In this document: positions 18,480 to 29,071 of the stretch, in pieces | How positions within the stretch are numbered: position 1 is the first letter of the stretch | How the letters are laid out: every line of letters starts with the position of its first letter | Origin: an uncultured Verrucomicrobia subdivision 3 bacterium | GTDB lineage: Bacteria; Verrucomicrobiota; Verrucomicrobiia; Limisphaerales; UBA11358 | NCBI GenBank assembly: GCA_903850425.1 | Contig: CAINLR010000106.1 | Coordinates: 171,585 to 235,584 of the forward strand | Direction of reading: 5' to 3' | Length of the DNA stretch: 64,000 nucleotides | The notes under the pieces: generated by a model | Told to the model about the DNA's origin: nothing | The model's database searches: none | Seen by the model: only the letters and a program-made list of their open reading frames with translations | Translations under genes and position numbers: made by a program

Positions 18480-21400
18480 ATGAAAACGAAACTTGCAACT
18501 GGATGCTGCGCACTTTTTCAAATCAATCGCCTCCACGCCGTCGTCGTCATGCTGCTGCTGTTTTGTTTCAGCTCCCGCGCTGGCATCACGTTGCAGGATT
18601 TCAAACTGACCGCTGATCTTGGCGGCGAGGTGGCGGCGTTCACGCTCACGGCGAACGCGAAAGTCGAGGACGCCAAGGGCGGCTCGCTGGAGTTGCTGGC
18701 CGGCCCGGTCGCACTCACCAGCATTGGCATACGTCAGAAATGGCAGATTAACATTGATCAAAACCGGTTCATTGCCACATTCGACCGCAGCGGAACCTTT
18801 CCGATTGAACTGCATTTCAACACCGCCGTCACGCGGAGCAACGACTGGAGCGCGGTGGATTTTCACGTCGCGACGAGCGCGTTGCAGCCGGTCGTGCTGC
18901 AGGGGTTGGCGGCGGACACGGAATTTCAATTTGCCAGCGCGGCGCGGCCGGAGCGCACCGGCACTAACTTCACCAGTTATCTGCCCGTGGATGGCGCGGT
19001 GAAATTTTCGTGGAAGCAATCGCGCGCCGCCGCCGAGGGGAAATTATTTTACGCGGCGGAAATGATCTCGCAGATCAGCGTCAGTCCCGGGCTGATGCGG
19101 CAGGCATCGCTGTTCAACGGAAAAATCATGCAGGGCGAGATGAACCGCTTGGTGCTGCAATTGCACGGGGCCGGCGAAGTCACGCGCGTGCAAGGCGAGG
19201 CGGTTTTGTCATGGAATGTCGAGGGCGTGACGAACACCCCCGACCGACGGTTGGTCGTGCAGTTTAACCAGCCCCAGCGCGATGCGTTCGCGGTGCTGGT
19301 GCAGATGCAGACGCCGCTCGGGGCCTTCCCGCAATCGGCCGAAGCGATGCAGGTGCAGCCGGAAGGCGCAACGCGCTTCGCCGGCACTTTCCGCGTGGTG
19401 AACGACGGTGCGGTGCGGTTGGAAGTCGCGCAGGCAAGCGGGCTGTCGCAGATTTCGCCGGAGCAATTCCCGGAGGCGAATGGGTTTCATGCGACGGGCA
19501 CGCAGCGTTTCGCCTACCGCTTTTCCAGCGCGGATTTTTCGTTGAGGATCCAGGCGGATCAAATTTTACCCGAGATCGGCGTCTCGGAAGTGCTCGCCTA
19601 CAACCTTGGCGAAAGTGAGCTGGCGGTGGACGCGGAGATCGAACTCGATATCCGCGAAGCGCCGTTGCGCGAACTCTTGCTGAACATTCCCAAAGGCTAT
19701 GCCATCGCAAAGATCACCGCGTCGGGCATGAGCGATTATTTCACCGGCGACAACGCGGCGCACGCTGGCGCGGAACTCCGCATCGTTTACGGCCAGCCCG
19801 TTTCCGACCGGCAGGTGATCCAGCTTCGGCTCGAACGCAATCAATCGCTTGGCGAAACCAACTGGATGTTGCCGCGCATCGAAGTGGCGCGGGCGAAATC
19901 CGTGCGCGGGTTTGTCGGCATTTCGGCCGACAGCGGTTTCCGGCTGACGGCGGAACGCACGCAGTCGTTGACGGAAATTGCCACCGCATTTTTTCCGAGG
20001 CAGCTCGCGGGCATCCAGTCGGCGTTTCGTTTGAGCGAGCCAAACTGGACGGCAGCGTTGCGCGTGGAGCGCCTGCCACAGACGGTGCAGGCGGACGCGC
20101 TCCATCTTTTTTCCATCGGCGAAGGCATCGCCTACGGGAGCAGTGTGATGAATTATGTCGTGAGCGGCGCGCCGGTGGCGGCGTTCCGCGTCGAATTATC
20201 GGACGAATATTTTAATGTGGAGTTCACCGGCAAAGACATCCGCAACTGGGAAAAAACGACGAACGGTTTCATCGTGCAACTGCACACGCCGGTGGCGGGG
20301 GCTTACACGTTGCTCGCGACTTACGAGCGGCCGTTCAAGCCGCAAGGCGAGACGCTGGCGTTCACCGGCGCGCGTCCGCTCGATGCGCAATCCGAGTCCG
20401 GCCACACCATCGTCATCAGCGCGTATCAATTTCAAGTCAAGCCCGCCGACGTTTCGCCCGGCCTGCTGCCGCTCGAACCCGGCGAAGTGCCGGCGGAATA
20501 CCGTTTGTTTTTCGACAAGCCGGTGCTTGCGGCGTATCGCTATTCCTCACGGCCGTTCAATTTGAAACTCGCGTTGAGCCCGCTCGCGCAGGGCGATTCG
20601 CTCGGCCAGGTCGTGGATCGCGCGTCGCTCATCACGCATATTTCCAAGGAAGGCCAGGCGCTCACCGACGTGCATTATCTCCTGAAGAATCGCGGCAATC
20701 CAAATTTCCGTGTGACGCTGCCGGACGGAACACAACTGTGGTCAGCCACGGTCAACGGCGCGGCGGTCGTGCCGGTGATGGACGGAAAATCCAATCTCAT
20801 TCCGCTGCCGCAGCACGCCGACCCGGATGCCGTGCTGACGATTGATTTGAAGCTGGCCGCGCGTTCGCCGGATGCGAAACGTCTGAGTATCGCCGCCCCG
20901 GTCGTGGCCGCGCCGGTGATGCTCGCGGAATGGAAGCTGAAACCCGGCGAAGGCCAGCGGTTGATTTATTGCAGCGGAACACTGACGCCCGCCGGGGGCA
21001 CGGACGAGGTGTCGGGCTTCGCCCAAATCGCGCAACTGACGCATGGCAATGGAGCGGGCGAGGCCTTGAGATCGTTTGGTCTGGCGCTCGCCTTAGTGCT
21101 GTGCGCGATGTTCGTCTGGCGCTGGGCGGCAGGTGAAGGCGTTCACAAATTCAGCCCGCGTCATCTGCTCGGTGCGGTGGCGGGTCTCGCCGCCGTCATG
21201 GTTGCCGCTGGTTCGCTTGTCCATGCGGCTGGCGCATTTGAATATCTGACCACGACGGTGCCGGAAGATTTGACGTTCCTTGCGCCAGTGCAGCAGGCGA
21301 ACAGCGCATTGATTGTGGAAGTTTCCAATGTCGCGGCAGCGCAAGCGGCGGCGAGTCCAATCGGGCATGCGTGGCCGGTGCTGCTGGCGCTGGTCGCGTG

Positions 21401-24400
21401 GGTCTTTGCCTGGTCGAGAAATGACAAATTTCCCAAGGGGGCCTTTGGAATTCTCGGCTGGACACTGCTCGCGTGGGCCGCCCTGCGTCTGCCGAACGGT
21501 GCGCCTTTATTCGTTGCCGTGGTCGGCGCGTTCCTGTCTTTGCACGTCGTCGTGCCGTCACTAAAACAGCTCTGGCGACTGCCGGAAATTGCGGATTCCG
21601 ACGTTCCGCCCACGGAAGGCGACGCGACTTCGACGGTCGTCTCGCTGCTGATCGGACTATGTCTGTTGGGCGGCACGATGAATGGACGCAGCGCGAATCC
21701 TGCGGCGGCGATTCCCGAATCCGTCACGCAGCAAATCCGCATCGAAGACAAATTTGCGCTGGCAACGGCGAAAATCCACTGGCAGGCCGAAAGGGGACAG
21801 GTGCTGCCGCTGCTATTCGAGCCGGCGGTGTTGACGCACGTCACTTATCCCAAGTCGCTGAAACTGGCGGCGGCACCCGCCGGTTCGCGCAACTCGCAGC
21901 AGCTCGTGGCGCAATCTGGCGGCGCGTTCGACATCGAAGTGCAATATCAGCTTCAAATCGCGAAACGCGACGCCGACAGCGGTTTCCTGCTGCCCGTGCC
22001 GAGCGGGCTCATCAACCGCGCCACGCTTTCGCTTGTGAATCTCGACGTGGATGTTTTCTCGCCGCAAGCCGTGTCCGTCCAGCGCAGCGCGAGCGGCAGC
22101 AACACCGTCGCGACGCTGGTGCTTTCGCCGGGCGGCTCGTGGATCGGCTGGAAACCGCGCCGTCGCAATGTGAAAAATGAAAAATCCGTTTTCTACGCGG
22201 AAATCTCACAACTCTACGTTCCATCGGCGGGCGTGGTGGAGGGCGTGCATCAAGTTTCCATCCGCCCGGCGCAGGGCGAACTCGGCGAACTCATCTTCAA
22301 CGTGCCGGCGGGCGCAACGATCACGGATGTGACGGATGGGGCGGATGCAAATCCGAAATCGCTTGTCTCGCTCTGGCGTTTCGATCCGGATGCGCGGAAA
22401 CTACGCGTGACGCTGAACCCAGCGCAAAGCAAGCCGTTTGCGCTGGTCATCCGCTCGCAGGTCGCGACGGGCACTTTGCCGTTCACGCAGCGCGTCGGCT
22501 TGATCTCCGTCGAGGGCGCGGCGGGGCAGATCGGTTTGCTCGGCGTCGCCACGGGCAATGAAGTTCAACTGGATGAGGTCGGCGTCGAAAAAATTTCCGC
22601 GATCAACCTGGAAGATTTTCCGGCCAACGTCGCGCCGCCGCTCGTGGCGCAATTCCCCGGGCTAACGGTGCGCCGCGCGTTTCGTTATTCTGATACCTCA
22701 GCGACGGCGCTGGTGAAAGCATCGCCGGTCGAGCCGGACGTGCGCGTGGAAACGCAGGACACGCTTTCGCTCGGCGAAGACCGCAGCGTGCTGGCGTCCA
22801 CTGCGACCGTGACCATCACGCGCGCCGGAATTTTCCGTTTGAGCTTCGTCATGCCGGATGGCTTTGACGTAGAATCCCTCAGCGGCGCGGTGTTGAGCCA
22901 TTGGACGGAATTGAAGACGGACGCCGGCCGCGTCATCACCCTGAATCTCACCGGCAAGACGGAAGGTCAGCAGCAATTTGTCATCAGTCTTTCCGGGCCG
23001 GGCGTGAAGTCCGGCAATGCGTGGGCCGTGCCGCAAATCGTTTTGCGCGAGGCGGGCAAGCAGCGCGGGACGCTGCTGGTCGTGCCGGAACAGGGAATGC
23101 GTTTGCAGGTGGCCACGCGCGACGGCGTCACGCAGCTCGACCCGCAAAAATCTGGCATCCGGCAGAAAGGCGTGCTGGCGTTCCGCATTCTGGAGACGCC
23201 GTGGAAGCTCGCGCTCGATATCGAACAGGTTGACCCGTGGATTCAAGTCACGAGCTTGCAGCACGCGACCGTCAACGAGGCGCAGGTGAAAGTCGCCGCG
23301 AATTTGCAGTATCAAATCGAGAACACGGGGCTGAAAGTGTTTCGCATTTTCATCCCGACCAACGCGGAAGGCGTGGTGTTTCACGGCGATCAACTCGCCG
23401 ATTTTCTCGCGGCGGATGGCGCGGTGACCAACGGTTTGCAGGCTTGGGATATCAAGCTGCACCGGCGCGTCATCGGCCAGTATCTGTTGCAGGTGAATTA
23501 TCAGACGCACATGGCCGACGAGTCTGGCGAAACGATTTTGCGCGGCGTGCTGGCGGCGGACGTGAATTTGCAGCGCGGTTTTGCCACCGTGCAATCCGCC
23601 GGGCGCCTGCAAGTGCGCGTGGATGATTTGCCCGCCTCGCTCCAGCCGACCGAGTGGCAGGGCATTCCGCGCGCGTTGCAAAAAGATTTGCCCACGGTCT
23701 CGGCGAGCTTCGCGTATCGCCTCGTCGAACCGGATTTTCAACTGCCATTAAAACTTGAACGTCACGAAGCCGCGAAACTGCTGCCGGCGCGCGTCAATAA
23801 TATCACGTTCACCTCGGTGATCTCCGACGCGGGCGTCATGCTCACCCAGGTGCGGCTGGAAATTTTGCCCGGCGACAAACGCCTGCTGCATCTCACGCTG
23901 CCGAAGGACGCAAAATTCTGGTTCGCGTTCGTGAACCAGAACGGCGTGTGGCCGTGGCGCGAGGCGGATCAGATTTTGATTCCGTTGGCGCAGCAATCGC
24001 GCGGCGACCAGACGTTGCCCGTGGAAATCTTTTTCAGCAGCGAAGTCGGCAAGCCGGGTGGCGGGTCGCTGGATCTCGATCTGCTCGCGCCAAAATTTGA
24101 TCTGCCGCTGGAAAACCTGACCTGGCGTGTTTTCCTGAACGACAAGTGGCAGGTGAAAAAATGGGACGGCGCGTTGCAATTGCAGCAGTCCGAACTCGTG
24201 GCCAACGGCGGCGCGCTGGATCTGCAAAGTTATTTGCAGACCGAATCCAGTTTGCAGAAGGAAAAAACCAAGGAGGCCGAGCAGATGCTCGCGTTGGGAA
24301 ATTCCGCGTTGCAAAAAGGCGACCCGCAGCAAGCGCGGCGCGCGTTCCAGTCCGCCTACGGCTTGTCGCGCAACGACGCGGCGTTCAACGAGGATGCGCG

Positions 24401-24866
24401 CGTGCAGTTGAACAATCTGAAATTGCAGCAGGCGTTGGTGGGCTTGAACGTGCGGCAGTCGGCCGCCGCCGGTGGGAACAGCGCGATCGTCACCAAGCTG
24501 AACGACCTGCGCAACAACGGCGAGGCGAACTATACGCAGTCGGACGCCAAGCAGATCATTGACAACAACAGCGCCGACGAAAACGCCGCGCTGATGAAAC
24601 TCGCGGGCCGGCTCATCCAGCAGCAGGACGCCGCCGTGCCAAACCCCGCCGTGATCCGCGCGAACATTCCCGAACAGGGCCGCCTGCTCACCTTCAAGCG
24701 CGCCGTCGTGGTGGACACTTGGGCGGACTTGAACATCGGCCTGCAAGCGCGCACCGCCAACAGCGCGCCCTGGAACCAGCGCCTGCTCGTGCTGACGCTC
24801 ACCGCGCTGGTGCTGGCCGGACTGGGCTGGCTGGCGCGCCGGGCGGCGAAAGCCCCTCGGGCTTGA
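18480..24866 (+). CDS. Giant exported membrane protein of unknown function (2128 aa)
   Basis: A 2128-residue protein with a likely signal peptide: a basic start, then VVVMLLLFCFSSRAG ending near residue 35. Residues 35-860 and 1090-1930 look like long beta-rich extracytoplasmic regions with repeated short strands. A central cluster of about six membrane helices spans residues 861-1067. A helical TPR-like stretch (LALGNSALQKGDPQQARRAF, about 1935-1985) precedes a single C-terminal helix (about 2101-2119) and a basic tail. I do not recognise a family. It follows the mosaic VWA gene on the same strand after 274 bases, so the two probably act together in the envelope. No catalytic motif is evident. 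Confidence 0.8.
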   Translation: MKTKLATGCCALFQINRLHAVVVMLLLFCFSSRAGITLQDFKLTADLGGEVAAFTLTANAKVEDAKGGSLELLAGPVALTSIGIRQKWQINIDQNRFIATFDRSGTFPIELHFNTAVTRSNDWSAVDFHVATSALQPVVLQGLAADTEFQFASAARPERTGTNFTSYLPVDGAVKFSWKQSRAAAEGKLFYAAEMISQISVSPGLMRQASLFNGKIMQGEMNRLVLQLHGAGEVTRVQGEAVLSWNVEGVTNTPDRRLVVQFNQPQRDAFAVLVQMQTPLGAFPQSAEAMQVQPEGATRFAGTFRVVNDGAVRLEVAQASGLSQISPEQFPEANGFHATGTQRFAYRFSSADFSLRIQADQILPEIGVSEVLAYNLGESELAVDAEIELDIREAPLRELLLNIPKGYAIAKITASGMSDYFTGDNAAHAGAELRIVYGQPVSDRQVIQLRLERNQSLGETNWMLPRIEVARAKSVRGFVGISADSGFRLTAERTQSLTEIATAFFPRQLAGIQSAFRLSEPNWTAALRVERLPQTVQADALHLFSIGEGIAYGSSVMNYVVSGAPVAAFRVELSDEYFNVEFTGKDIRNWEKTTNGFIVQLHTPVAGAYTLLATYERPFKPQGETLAFTGARPLDAQSESGHTIVISAYQFQVKPADVSPGLLPLEPGEVPAEYRLFFDKPVLAAYRYSSRPFNLKLALSPLAQGDSLGQVVDRASLITHISKEGQALTDVHYLLKNRGNPNFRVTLPDGTQLWSATVNGAAVVPVMDGKSNLIPLPQHADPDAVLTIDLKLAARSPDAKRLSIAAPVVAAPVMLAEWKLKPGEGQRLIYCSGTLTPAGGTDEVSGFAQIAQLTHGNGAGEALRSFGLALALVLCAMFVWRWAAGEGVHKFSPRHLLGAVAGLAAVMVAAGSLVHAAGAFEYLTTTVPEDLTFLAPVQQANSALIVEVSNVAAAQAAASPIGHAWPVLLALVAWVFAWSRNDKFPKGAFGILGWTLLAWAALRLPNGAPLFVAVVGAFLSLHVVVPSLKQLWRLPEIADSDVPPTEGDATSTVVSLLIGLCLLGGTMNGRSANPAAAIPESVTQQIRIEDKFALATAKIHWQAERGQVLPLLFEPAVLTHVTYPKSLKLAAAPAGSRNSQQLVAQSGGAFDIEVQYQLQIAKRDADSGFLLPVPSGLINRATLSLVNLDVDVFSPQAVSVQRSASGSNTVATLVLSPGGSWIGWKPRRRNVKNEKSVFYAEISQLYVPSAGVVEGVHQVSIRPAQGELGELIFNVPAGATITDVTDGADANPKSLVSLWRFDPDARKLRVTLNPAQSKPFALVIRSQVATGTLPFTQRVGLISVEGAAGQIGLLGVATGNEVQLDEVGVEKISAINLEDFPANVAPPLVAQFPGLTVRRAFRYSDTSATALVKASPVEPDVRVETQDTLSLGEDRSVLASTATVTITRAGIFRLSFVMPDGFDVESLSGAVLSHWTELKTDAGRVITLNLTGKTEGQQQFVISLSGPGVKSGNAWAVPQIVLREAGKQRGTLLVVPEQGMRLQVATRDGVTQLDPQKSGIRQKGVLAFRILETPWKLALDIEQVDPWIQVTSLQHATVNEAQVKVAANLQYQIENTGLKVFRIFIPTNAEGVVFHGDQLADFLAADGAVTNGLQAWDIKLHRRVIGQYLLQVNYQTHMADESGETILRGVLAADVNLQRGFATVQSAGRLQVRVDDLPASLQPTEWQGIPRALQKDLPTVSASFAYRLVEPDFQLPLKLERHEAAKLLPARVNNITFTSVISDAGVMLTQVRLEILPGDKRLLHLTLPKDAKFWFAFVNQNGVWPWREADQILIPLAQQSRGDQTLPVEIFFSSEVGKPGGGSLDLDLLAPKFDLPLENLTWRVFLNDKWQVKKWDGALQLQQSELVANGGALDLQSYLQTESSLQKEKTKEAEQMLALGNSALQKGDPQQARRAFQSAYGLSRNDAAFNEDARVQLNNLKLQQALVGLNVRQSAAAGGNSAIVTKLNDLRNNGEANYTQSDAKQIIDNNSADENAALMKLAGRLIQQQDAAVPNPAVIRANIPEQGRLLTFKRAVVVDTWADLNIGLQARTANSAPWNQRLLVLTLTALVLAGLGWLARRAAKAPRA

Positions 24867-24873
24867 TGGGCCC

Positions 24874-25689
24874 TCACTGGTTCCGCACGAATAATTTCCC
24901 CGGCAACTGGCGCACCACGCGCTTCATCTCCAAACCAAACAACGTCACGCTCACGGCGGAACTCGGCAGCCCGCTCGCGCGGATGATTTCGTCCGTCGTC
25001 AGTTCGTCGTCCGGCTTCAGCGCGTCGAATACTTTTTGCTCGTTCGGAGAAAGTTCCAGCGCCGGCAAAACCCCGGTTTCATTGGGCGCGGCCGGCCGGT
25101 TGCTGGCGGGAAATAAATATTCAAACTCGCTCAGGACATCCTCCGCGCCTTCGCAGAGCTTCGCGCCTTTTTTGATCAGCTCGTGACAGCCTTTGCTGCG
25201 CGGCGAATCAATTCGGCCGGGCACGGCGAAAATCTGCCGGCCGTATTCCGTCGCGAAATTGGCCGTGATCAGCGCGCCGCTGGAGAGGTTCGCCTCCACC
25301 ACCACCGTGCCCAGCGTCATGCCCGCCACGATGCGGTTGCGGATGGGAAAACTCTGTTTGTCCGCCGGCCGGTTGAAGGGAAATTGCGTGAGCACCGCGC
25401 CGTTGGCCGCGATGCGCTCAAACAACTCCGCGTTCTCCGGCGGGAAAATCAAATTAATGCCCGTGCCCAGCACCGCGATCGTGCGGCCTTTGGCGCTCAA
25501 GGCCCCTTGATGCGCCGCCGTGTCAATGCCCCGCGCGCCGCCGCTCACCACCGTCACGCCGACGTAGGCGAGTTGATACGCCAGCTTGCGCGCCGTCTCG
25601 AGGCCGTAATGCGTCGTCTGCCGCGAGCCGACCATGGCCACGCAGTTTTTATCTTTCGCCGTCAATTCCCCTTTGACGTAAAGCACCAT
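24874..25689 (-). pseudogene. dprA: DprA lacking its N-terminal domain
   Basis: The frame encodes 271 residues of DprA, the protein that loads RecA on incoming single-stranded DNA during transformation. It covers the Rossmann-like core (GSRQTTHYG, SGGARGIDTAAHQGAL, PIRNRIVAGM) and the C-terminal winged helix. It matches the complete copy at 31386-32492 at roughly 85 percent of residues by eye, without gaps. Homology ends abruptly at 25688, so the helical N-terminal domain, about 95 residues, is missing. The present ATG arises at the junction. It could still make a core-only protein, but a truncated relic is more likely. Its stop lies seven bases from the stop of the giant gene, on the opposite strand. 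Confidence 0.8.
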
Positions 25690-25711
25690 TTACGTTCCAA
25701 TATGTAAAAAC

Positions 25712-26536
25712 TCACGAAACGCCTGATTTCAGAGCCATCTTCTTGCTAAAAACGCTGTCGCCGCCCCGTATGTTTGTGGGTGAGACAACTTCGTCAATCA
25801 TTCCCAGCGCGTTGAGGGTGCGGGGATAGCCGATGTATGGCAACAGTTGGGTGACGACGTCAATCAAACGCGCGCGGTCGTTTCCAATTTTGAGATTGCC
25901 GGTTACATGACCTTTGACCTGCGGCTCGCAGCCACCGAGCGAGATCAACATGGCAAACGTCAGCAGCTCCCGCGTTTTGAGATCAATTCCGTTGCGAGTG
26001 TAATAGTCGCCAAAGCAGTTGGCGGCGAGAAAGTCCTGAATGTGTAACTGGTCCGAGGGAGCCTGCTGCCGCATCTTGTCAATCGCCTCTCCGAAGATTG
26101 CCTTCTGCGCCGCGACTCCCTTGTCGAAGCGAGTTTCTGCCGTGGTGGTGGACTGGCTTTCCAAGGGCAACTCGATTCCTTGTTCTCGGAAGACTGCGTT
26201 GGTTGCGTGCAAAAAGTCGAAAACCTTCGCCACACCGACATAGGGCACAGACTGATAAAGAATCTCTTTGATCACAACCGGCGTCAGACCGACGTTGAGC
26301 GCCGCGCCAACCATGACCTTGTATTCGCCGAGCGCCTGCGATGCGATGGTTGACGCCAGAATCATCATCACCCGTGTCTTGGTGTCCAACTGGCTCTGGC
26401 GGATGACTTCGTCGAACGCCCAATTGTCGAACAGCGCGATGAACTCCGGATCTGTCTTTTGCAGTTTGGATTCGTGATTCGGGAAAAGCTCTTCGTGATG
26501 CTTAACGGCGTTCTCGGTGATGTGAATTTGTTTCAT
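25712..26536 (-). CDS. Carboxymuconolactone decarboxylase-family protein
   Basis: A 274-residue protein with two CMD/AhpD-like helical repeats (about 40-115 and 165-250). The first has TRVMMILASTIASQ and the second LKTRELLTFAMLISLGGCEPQVKGH. The CxxC pair of peroxidase-active AhpD is absent; only the single Cys in GGCEP is seen, so peroxidase activity should not be assumed. It is the last gene of a minus-strand redox cluster and ends 23 bases from the truncated dprA. A role in detoxification or aromatic/lactone metabolism is an inference from neighbours. Confidence 0.85.
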   Translation of the reverse strand: MKQIHITENAVKHHEELFPNHESKLQKTDPEFIALFDNWAFDEVIRQSQLDTKTRVMMILASTIASQALGEYKVMVGAALNVGLTPVVIKEILYQSVPYVGVAKVFDFLHATNAVFREQGIELPLESQSTTTAETRFDKGVAAQKAIFGEAIDKMRQQAPSDQLHIQDFLAANCFGDYYTRNGIDLKTRELLTFAMLISLGGCEPQVKGHVTGNLKIGNDRARLIDVVTQLLPYIGYPRTLNALGMIDEVVSPTNIRGGDSVFSKKMALKSGVS

Positions 26537-26576
26537 AATTTGGTCGGGCGTTTAGCCACCTTGTTGGCTGACTGCC

Positions 26577-27173
26577 TCAAGATTCCTTGTGAACACCAAG
26601 ACTGCTCCTGATTTCACGCCCCGGCGTCATCGCGAGTTTGACCACGAGATCCGCCACGCTCTTGCGCGAGACCACCTCGGCGGCGTTTTTGAAAGGCTCG
26701 CCTTTGCGCGTCGTCCCGTATGCGATTTCGTCCCGGTCGTTCAGCCACGCGGGCCGCAGGATGGTGAAATCGAGCCCGGATGCTTCAATGATGCTGGCTG
26801 ACTTGCAATAGGGTTCGAGAATGCTGCCGTGACGTTCACCCGGAATCTCATCGTAGATGCCCATCGAGCTGATGAAGATCAGCCGCTTGAGGCCGGTCTT
26901 CTCCATGGCCTTCACGATACACCGGGCCTGCTGTTCCAACTGACCGGCAAGATTGGCATAAACAACATCCTGGCCGGCCATGGCCGACTCCAGCGCCTTC
27001 GTGTCCAAAACGTCACCTTCCACCACGCGCACGCGGTCGGCGTGGCCGGATAATTTGAGCCGCCGGACGTTGCGCAGGTAAAGCGTCAGCCGCGCGTCAG
27101 TGCCTTTCAAGAATAGGTCGGTGGCCACACGGGCAATCTGCCCGTGGGCACCGAGAATCAAGATTTTGGTCAT
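26577..27173 (-). CDS. Atypical short-chain dehydrogenase / NAD(P)-binding protein
   Basis: A 198-residue protein with an N-terminal Rossmann motif ILGAHGQIARVATDLF (glycine-rich loop GAHGQIA, residues 8-14). It then shows VEGDVLD, FISSMGIY and LRPAWLND, as in NmrA/YwnB-like atypical SDRs. The usual SDR YxxxK pair is not in classical form, so it may bind NAD(P)H as a sensor or act as a reductase. It lies between the CMD gene and an aldo/keto reductase on the same strand with gaps of 21-40 bases. Confidence 0.85.
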   Translation of the reverse strand: MTKILILGAHGQIARVATDLFLKGTDARLTLYLRNVRRLKLSGHADRVRVVEGDVLDTKALESAMAGQDVVYANLAGQLEQQARCIVKAMEKTGLKRLIFISSMGIYDEIPGERHGSILEPYCKSASIIEASGLDFTILRPAWLNDRDEIAYGTTRKGEPFKNAAEVVSRKSVADLVVKLAMTPGREIRSSLGVHKES

Positions 27174-27194
27174 CGCAGCAAAAATGGTTCGGTC

Positions 27195-28214
<1,020 letters not shown>

Positions 28215-29057
28215 TTACTTTGGAGCAAGTTCGCCGAACCAATAAGCCGCCGTCACTCCGCCATCCATGAGGAAGTCGCTGCCGGTAATAAACGCGCCGT
28301 CAGAACCCATGAGGAGCGCGCCGACAGTTCCCACTTCGTCCGGGGTGCCAGCTCGTCCGGCCGCACACGCTTCCATCATGCGGCGGTAGCCCGCGCCACG
28401 CGGCCCTTTCAATTCATCATTCGCCAGCGGGGTGATGATGATGCCAGGGCTGATGGTATTGATTCGCGCACCGCGCTTCCCCCAACGGACGGCTTCTGCC
28501 ATCACCCGCAACGAGTTTCCGCGCTTTGAAATTTGGTAGGCATTAAGAGGGTCATTCACCTTATCGAGCTGAAGCATCGGGAGAGCGAGCAATTCTTCGA
28601 CCGGCGTTGTTGCGAGTGCTTTGTCCTGTTCGGCAGAGAGTGCTGGCAGGCGATGCCCGGACATTGACGCGATCACGACGCCAGCGCCTCCGCTTGCGAT
28701 GACCTTGCCAAATTCCTCCAGCACCAGCGCCGTTCCGTAGAGATCAACCTTCAGGATGGTTTCCGGCGAAGCTTGGGAAGGGGAAACGCCAGCGGCATGA
28801 ATGACACCGGAAATTTCGCCAAAGGATTTGGCGGTCTCAACCAGCGCTTGAACCGAGGCACGCGACGACACATCAACTTTCGCAGTGCTCACGTCGAAAC
28901 CGGCATCGCTCAATATCTTTGCCGCAGTGTCGGCATTTTCCTGACGCAAATCCGCGAGCAAGACGTGTTTGCCTGCGCTAACCCGCCGCGCAATCGCTTG
29001 GCCAATCAATCCCGCACCAATGACGACAACAACATTTGTCTGTGTATTTTTGTTCAT
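28215..29057 (-). CDS. SDR-family oxidoreductase
   Basis: A classical short-chain dehydrogenase of about 280 residues. The cofactor loop is VIGAGLIGQAIA, with HAAGVS as the NAG-like motif. The catalytic Tyr and Lys appear in NAYQISKRGNSL. ISPGIIITPLAND and FITGSDFLMDGG mark the C-terminal half. The frame also allows ATG at 29075, which overlaps the upstream stop as ATGA. I prefer the ATG at 29057 because GGAG stands seven bases before it. Substrate unknown. Confidence 0.9.
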   Translation of the reverse strand: MNKNTQTNVVVVIGAGLIGQAIARRVSAGKHVLLADLRQENADTAAKILSDAGFDVSTAKVDVSSRASVQALVETAKSFGEISGVIHAAGVSPSQASPETILKVDLYGTALVLEEFGKVIASGGAGVVIASMSGHRLPALSAEQDKALATTPVEELLALPMLQLDKVNDPLNAYQISKRGNSLRVMAEAVRWGKRGARINTISPGIIITPLANDELKGPRGAGYRRMMEACAAGRAGTPDEVGTVGALLMGSDGAFITGSDFLMDGGVTAAYWFGELAPK

Positions 29058-29071
29058 AAAGTTCTCCATGC

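Noticed and set aside
22698-24746. Long open frames on the minus strand (347 and 332 residues) opposite the giant protein gene
   Set aside because: They lie fully antisense to a gene with signal peptide and membrane segments, are rich in Arg/His/Gln as expected from GC-rich antisense, and show no domain.
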